A stretch of DNA of 23,854 nt from Alphaproteobacteria bacterium (GTDB taxonomy: Bacteria > Pseudomonadota > Alphaproteobacteria > Rhodobacterales > Rhodobacteraceae). The DNA is taken from NCBI GenBank assembly GCA_024277955.1, contig JAJRUE010000213.1, positions 1-23,854 on the forward strand, given 5' to 3'. Under the pieces are notes generated by a model, which saw only the letters and a list, made by a program, of their open reading frames with translations, made no database searches and was not told the DNA's origin. The stretch's first letter is position 1, and every line of letters starts with the position of its first letter. The position numbers were made by a program, and so were the translations under genes. Positions 20,970-23,854 of this stretch are shown piece by piece.

Positions 20970-22280
20970 TTAGTGAACGATATCTTCTTCGCGCACGAAC
21001 ATGTTGGCCCAGGCGCGGTCGATCAGCTCGGGCGTCATCTGGTAGGGGATGCCTTCGAAGTCGCAGATCGAGATCATCTGATCGATCAGGAAAACCGGCT
21101 GATAGTTGGCGTAGACGTTGCCGATCGTGGGATATTTGTGCTTCATCAGGTAGATGAGCGCCTCTTCGTTCAGCGGGATCTTCTTTTTGCGCGCCACCAT
21201 CGCAAAGATCTTGAGATAGTCTTCCTGGCTGGGGCCGTCGACCTTGATCTTGAAGAAGATCCGGCGCAGCGCCGCCTTGTCGAAGATCTCGTTCGGGTGG
21301 AAGTTGGTGGAAAAGATCACCAGCGTGTCGAAGGGCACCTCGAATTTCTCGCCCGATTGCAGCGCCAGGATATCCTTGTTTTCCTCCAGCGGAACGATCC
21401 AGCGGTTGATCAGCGCCTGCGGCGGTTCGGCCTGCCGGCCAAGGTCGTCGACGATGAAGATGCCGCCGGTGGACTTCATCTGCAGCGGCGCCTGATAGGT
21501 GCGCGAGGTCGGGTTGTAGACCAGGTCCAGCATCGACAGCGTCAGTTCGCCCCCGGTCACCACCGTCGGGCGTTCGCACAGCACGTAGCGCCGGTCGTAG
21601 CGGTTAGAGGTGCGGCGCAGGCTGTTGGGATCATCCACCAGTTCTTCGGCCACCGTGTGCACGATCGGGTCGTAAACGGTGATCACCTGGCCCGAATATT
21701 CGATCGCCCGGGGCACAAAGATATTGTCGCCCAGCGCATCGCGAATCCCGTTTGAAATCGAGGATTTACCGTTGCCCGGCGGCCCGTACATCAGGATCGA
21801 GCGCCCCGCCGACACCGCCGGCCCCAGGTGGCCCAGCAGTTCGTCGGGCAGGATCAGATGGCCCATCGCGCCGGTCAGCATGTCGCGCGTGACCTGGGTA
21901 TTGCGGATCGACTGGCGCTTGACCTGTTCGCCGTAGACCGCCATCGGGATCGGCATCGCGCCGTAATATTCCGACTGCGACAGCGCATCGAGCGCGCGCG
22001 ACTTGCCGGCATCGGTCAGCTCATAGCCCATTTCGCCGCCCGAATTGGCGTGCAGCGTGCCGGTGGCCTGCACCAGCCGCTGGGTGCGGGCCTGATCGAC
22101 AAGTTCCTGGGTCACGTTCACCGGCAGGCACAGGACGCGGGAGAGTTCCGTCACCTGGTCGAGGTTCATGCGGAACATGGTTTTCAGCAGGATATCCCGC
22201 ATCATCACCATCCCCAGGCCGGTATCTTCCATCGAGCGTGGGGCGGGCGGAGCCATCACCCCGGAAACCTGCATGTTCAT
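20970..22280 (-). CDS. AAA family ATPase of unknown function
   Basis: The protein has 436 residues and a single AAA module. The N-terminal ~110 residues look like a small helical or winged-helix domain (LSRVLCLPVNVTQELVDQAR, then GYELTDAGKSRALDAL). Walker A is GPPGNGKS (166-173), Walker B IFIVDD (274-279, Asp-Asp instead of the more common Asp-Glu), sensor 1 FSTN (323-326), and ALRRIFFKI (337-345) may supply the arginine finger. There is no membrane segment. The frame opens at a TTG (22286), but ATG at 22280 has AAAGGA at good spacing. I do not know the role of this family; similar proteins occur in many alphaproteobacteria. It is divergent from the membrane-protein gene. Confidence 0.85.
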   Translation of the reverse strand: MNMQVSGVMAPPAPRSMEDTGLGMVMMRDILLKTMFRMNLDQVTELSRVLCLPVNVTQELVDQARTQRLVQATGTLHANSGGEMGYELTDAGKSRALDALSQSEYYGAMPIPMAVYGEQVKRQSIRNTQVTRDMLTGAMGHLILPDELLGHLGPAVSAGRSILMYGPPGNGKSSISNGIRDALGDNIFVPRAIEYSGQVITVYDPIVHTVAEELVDDPNSLRRTSNRYDRRYVLCERPTVVTGGELTLSMLDLVYNPTSRTYQAPLQMKSTGGIFIVDDLGRQAEPPQALINRWIVPLEENKDILALQSGEKFEVPFDTLVIFSTNFHPNEIFDKAALRRIFFKIKVDGPSQEDYLKIFAMVARKKKIPLNEEALIYLMKHKYPTIGNVYANYQPVFLIDQMISICDFEGIPYQMTPELIDRAWANMFVREEDIVH

Positions 22281-22365
22281 GCGCAATCCTTTTGCGTTCT
22301 TGCCGGCCCTGTGGTGATTCTGGCGCGGGTTTCAAAAAAACTCGGGCCAGGACCGGCGAAGGGTT

Positions 22366-22395
22366 TTTACTTTGCCCCGCGAACCCCTGTATCGT
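22366..22395 (+). promoter_or_regulatory. Candidate promoter for the divergent membrane-protein gene
   Basis: TTTACT (22366-22371), 18 bases, then TATCGT (22390-22395); each hexamer has 4 of 6 consensus bases. It is located 28 bases before the ATG at 22424, in the 143-base gap between divergent genes. Confidence 0.35.
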
Positions 22396-22423
22396 GCAGC
22401 GAAAAGACACAAGGGTGGCGTCC

Positions 22424-23854
22424 ATGGGCAAAGCAAATCCTACAGTTCTATTTGGCTTTTTTGTGGCGCTGATCTTGGTAATCTGTGGTGCCGCGCTGGC
22501 CAAGGGCGGGTTTTACCTGGGCAAACACGAAGGCGACACGCTGCACATGATGCAGATCGTCTTTCGCATGGCCGGCGGGCAGTGGCCGCATCTGGACTTC
22601 ATGACCCCGATCGGGGTGCTGGCCTTTGCGCCGTTTGCGCTGTTCGTAAAGCTTGGTTTCGGGATCGGCATGTCGATCCTGCTGGGCCAGACCCTGGTGG
22701 CGATCGTGTTCCTGCCGGCGGTCTGGTGGGTCGCCTACAGCCGGATGGGCGGCGTGCTGCCCTATCTATTCGGCCTGTTCGTCTTCGTGCTGATCGGGGC
22801 GTTGGTGCATGGCGAAGCGCAGCGCTCGATTTCGATCTCGATGCATTACAACCGTTGGGCCTGGGCCGCCGCCTTTGTGGCGATCTCGGCGGCGGTGATC
22901 CCGGCGCGGGGCCAGGAAAGGCCGCTGGCGGACGGGTCGATCATCGGCCTGGCGATGGCGGCCTTGCTGCTGACCAAGGTCACCTATTTCGCCGCCTTCG
23001 CGATCCCGGTGCTGCTGGCGCTGGTGCTGCGCCGGTCGTTCGCCTCGCTCGCTTATGCGGTGCTGGCCGGGCTGGTGGTGGTGATCGCGCTTACGCTGAT
23101 GGCGGGCACCGACTACTGGTTCTCCTATCTGCGTGATCTCGCGACGGTGGCCGCGTCGGACGTGCGGTCGAACCCGGGCGAGCCGCTGAGCGCGGTGATC
23201 GGCGCGCCGGCCTATCTGGGGGCCAGCCTGGCGCTGTTTGCGTCGGTGATCCTGCTGCGCCAGTCGCGCGAAGATGTGGGCGGGCTGATCCTGCTGCTGC
23301 TGGCGCCGGGGTTCTTCTATGTGACCTATCAGAATTTCGCCAACGACCCCCAGTGGTTGCTGCTGCTGGCGGTGCTGTTGCTGGCGTTTCTGCCCGAACG
23401 CGGCCTGCGCAACGGGCTGGGCTGGGAAATGCGCGCGGCGCTCAAGATCACCGCGGGCGTGGCGCTGGCGCTGGCGGTGCCGTCGTTCTTCAACCTTGCC
23501 TACAGCCCGTTCCGGCACCTGAGGATCGACACCGAAGACTATACCCAGCTGTTGCCCCGCGCCGAGCTGCATGGCGACATCTACGCCGTGAAACTGCGCG
23601 CCGCGCGCATGGACATCCGCGCCCCGCTGCGCGCCGAGGGCATGGGCCTGGAAGCCTACGAAGAAGCGGCCAAACGCGATGAACCGGCTGTTTTCATGGG
23701 CGAAACCCTGCCCCAATGCGAACTTACGCTGGGGGTGCCCGCCTGGTTCGACGTCATCGTGACCGATCTGGAAAAGGCCGGGCTGGCGCGTGGCAAGCGC
23801 CTGTTCGCCGCCGACCTGTTTTCCAGCCACTGGCTGTTTGGCGCGTTCGAGCCG
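22424..23854 (+). CDS. Polytopic membrane protein, possible GT-C-like glycosyltransferase (5' part)
   Basis: The frame is open from ATG 22424 to the last base (477 codons) without a stop, so the gene continues beyond the window. The protein has about ten hydrophobic segments: one near 8-27 (LFGFFVALILVICGAALA), several between 60 and 240, and a further group around 265-365. A soluble C-terminal part of at least 110 residues follows (from about YSPFRHLRIDTEDYTQLLPR). After the first helix comes GKHEGDTLHMMQIVFRMAGG, whose acidic residues recall the first periplasmic loop of GT-C enzymes or O-antigen ligase-like proteins. That comparison is inference. AAGGGTGG lies about 8 bases before the start. 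It is divergent from the AAA ATPase gene. Confidence 0.75.
   Translation, partial: MGKANPTVLFGFFVALILVICGAALAKGGFYLGKHEGDTLHMMQIVFRMAGGQWPHLDFMTPIGVLAFAPFALFVKLGFGIGMSILLGQTLVAIVFLPAVWWVAYSRMGGVLPYLFGLFVFVLIGALVHGEAQRSISISMHYNRWAWAAAFVAISAAVIPARGQERPLADGSIIGLAMAALLLTKVTYFAAFAIPVLLALVLRRSFASLAYAVLAGLVVVIALTLMAGTDYWFSYLRDLATVAASDVRSNPGEPLSAVIGAPAYLGASLALFASVILLRQSREDVGGLILLLLAPGFFYVTYQNFANDPQWLLLLAVLLLAFLPERGLRNGLGWEMRAALKITAGVALALAVPSFFNLAYSPFRHLRIDTEDYTQLLPRAELHGDIYAVKLRAARMDIRAPLRAEGMGLEAYEEAAKRDEPAVFMGETLPQCELTLGVPAWFDVIVTDLEKAGLARGKRLFAADLFSSHWLFGAFEP

Noticed and set aside
18517..20973. 818-codon plus-strand frame opposite the helicase
   Set aside because: The minus strand encodes a full Lhr-Core helicase with all motifs; the plus frame has no recognisable domain and is rich in Arg, Gln and His as expected for a shadow.
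1..23854. tRNA or rRNA genes, CRISPR array, insertion sequence, prophage or integrative element
   Set aside because: No cloverleaf-like sequence, regularly spaced identical repeats, transposase, integrase or flanking terminal repeats were found; the gene order is that of a conserved chromosome.

Overview
The window is GC-rich, densely packed chromosomal DNA from an alphaproteobacterium, most likely a member of the Rhodobacterales (Rhodobacteraceae/Roseobacter type). The reasons are the gene order ruvCAB - ybgC - tolQRAB - pal - cpoB - tilS - ftsH, a DUF1127 gene, a proline-rich TolA, a FtsH N-terminus of the type typical of this order, and the fhs-folD pair. No rRNA, tRNA, insertion sequence, prophage, plasmid or CRISPR sequence was seen. 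This is mostly core genome, so the interest lies in details.

Layout: (1) 58-1733 holds prmA, a small one-helix membrane protein, and a convergent DUF1127 gene; the gap between the convergent genes contains a perfect palindrome, a strong hairpin and a G-rich triple repeat. (2) 2059-5764 is a tight unit of ruvC, ruvA and ruvB (Holliday junction processing) followed by two hypothetical genes, the first exported and carrying a CxPHDC motif like that of the lysozyme inhibitor Ivy. (3) 5909-11710 is the Tol-Pal envelope constriction system: ybgC, tolQ, tolR, tolA, tolB, pal, cpoB. (4) tilS overlaps cpoB, and ftsH follows with its own probable promoter and a TTG start. (5) 15174-17816 is fhs-folD, tetrahydrofolate one-carbon metabolism. 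(6) On the minus strand, 22280 to 17827, lie an AAA ATPase of unknown function, a ligase-associated DEXH (Lhr-Core type) helicase and the metallo-endonuclease PdeM. (7) 22424 to the window end is the 5' part of a divergent polytopic membrane protein that may be a GT-C-like glycosyltransferase.

Most notable: ftsH stops at an in-frame TAA (14836-14838), yet the next 42 codons stay open in the same frame, keep coding composition and spell a tail resembling the normal Rhodobacterales FtsH C-terminus. This looks like a single nonsense change (GAA to TAA would suffice) or a sequencing error. Other points worth a second look are a 14-bp duplication that creates a 5-codon mini-ORF (MGGGV, stop) copying the tolR start, a six-unit degenerate repeat before ybgC, the G-rich triple repeat next to the DUF1127 gene, a rare-codon patch at the TolA domain boundary, and a ligase-associated repair set without its ligase and exonuclease. 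I did not find a clearly new multi-gene system here.
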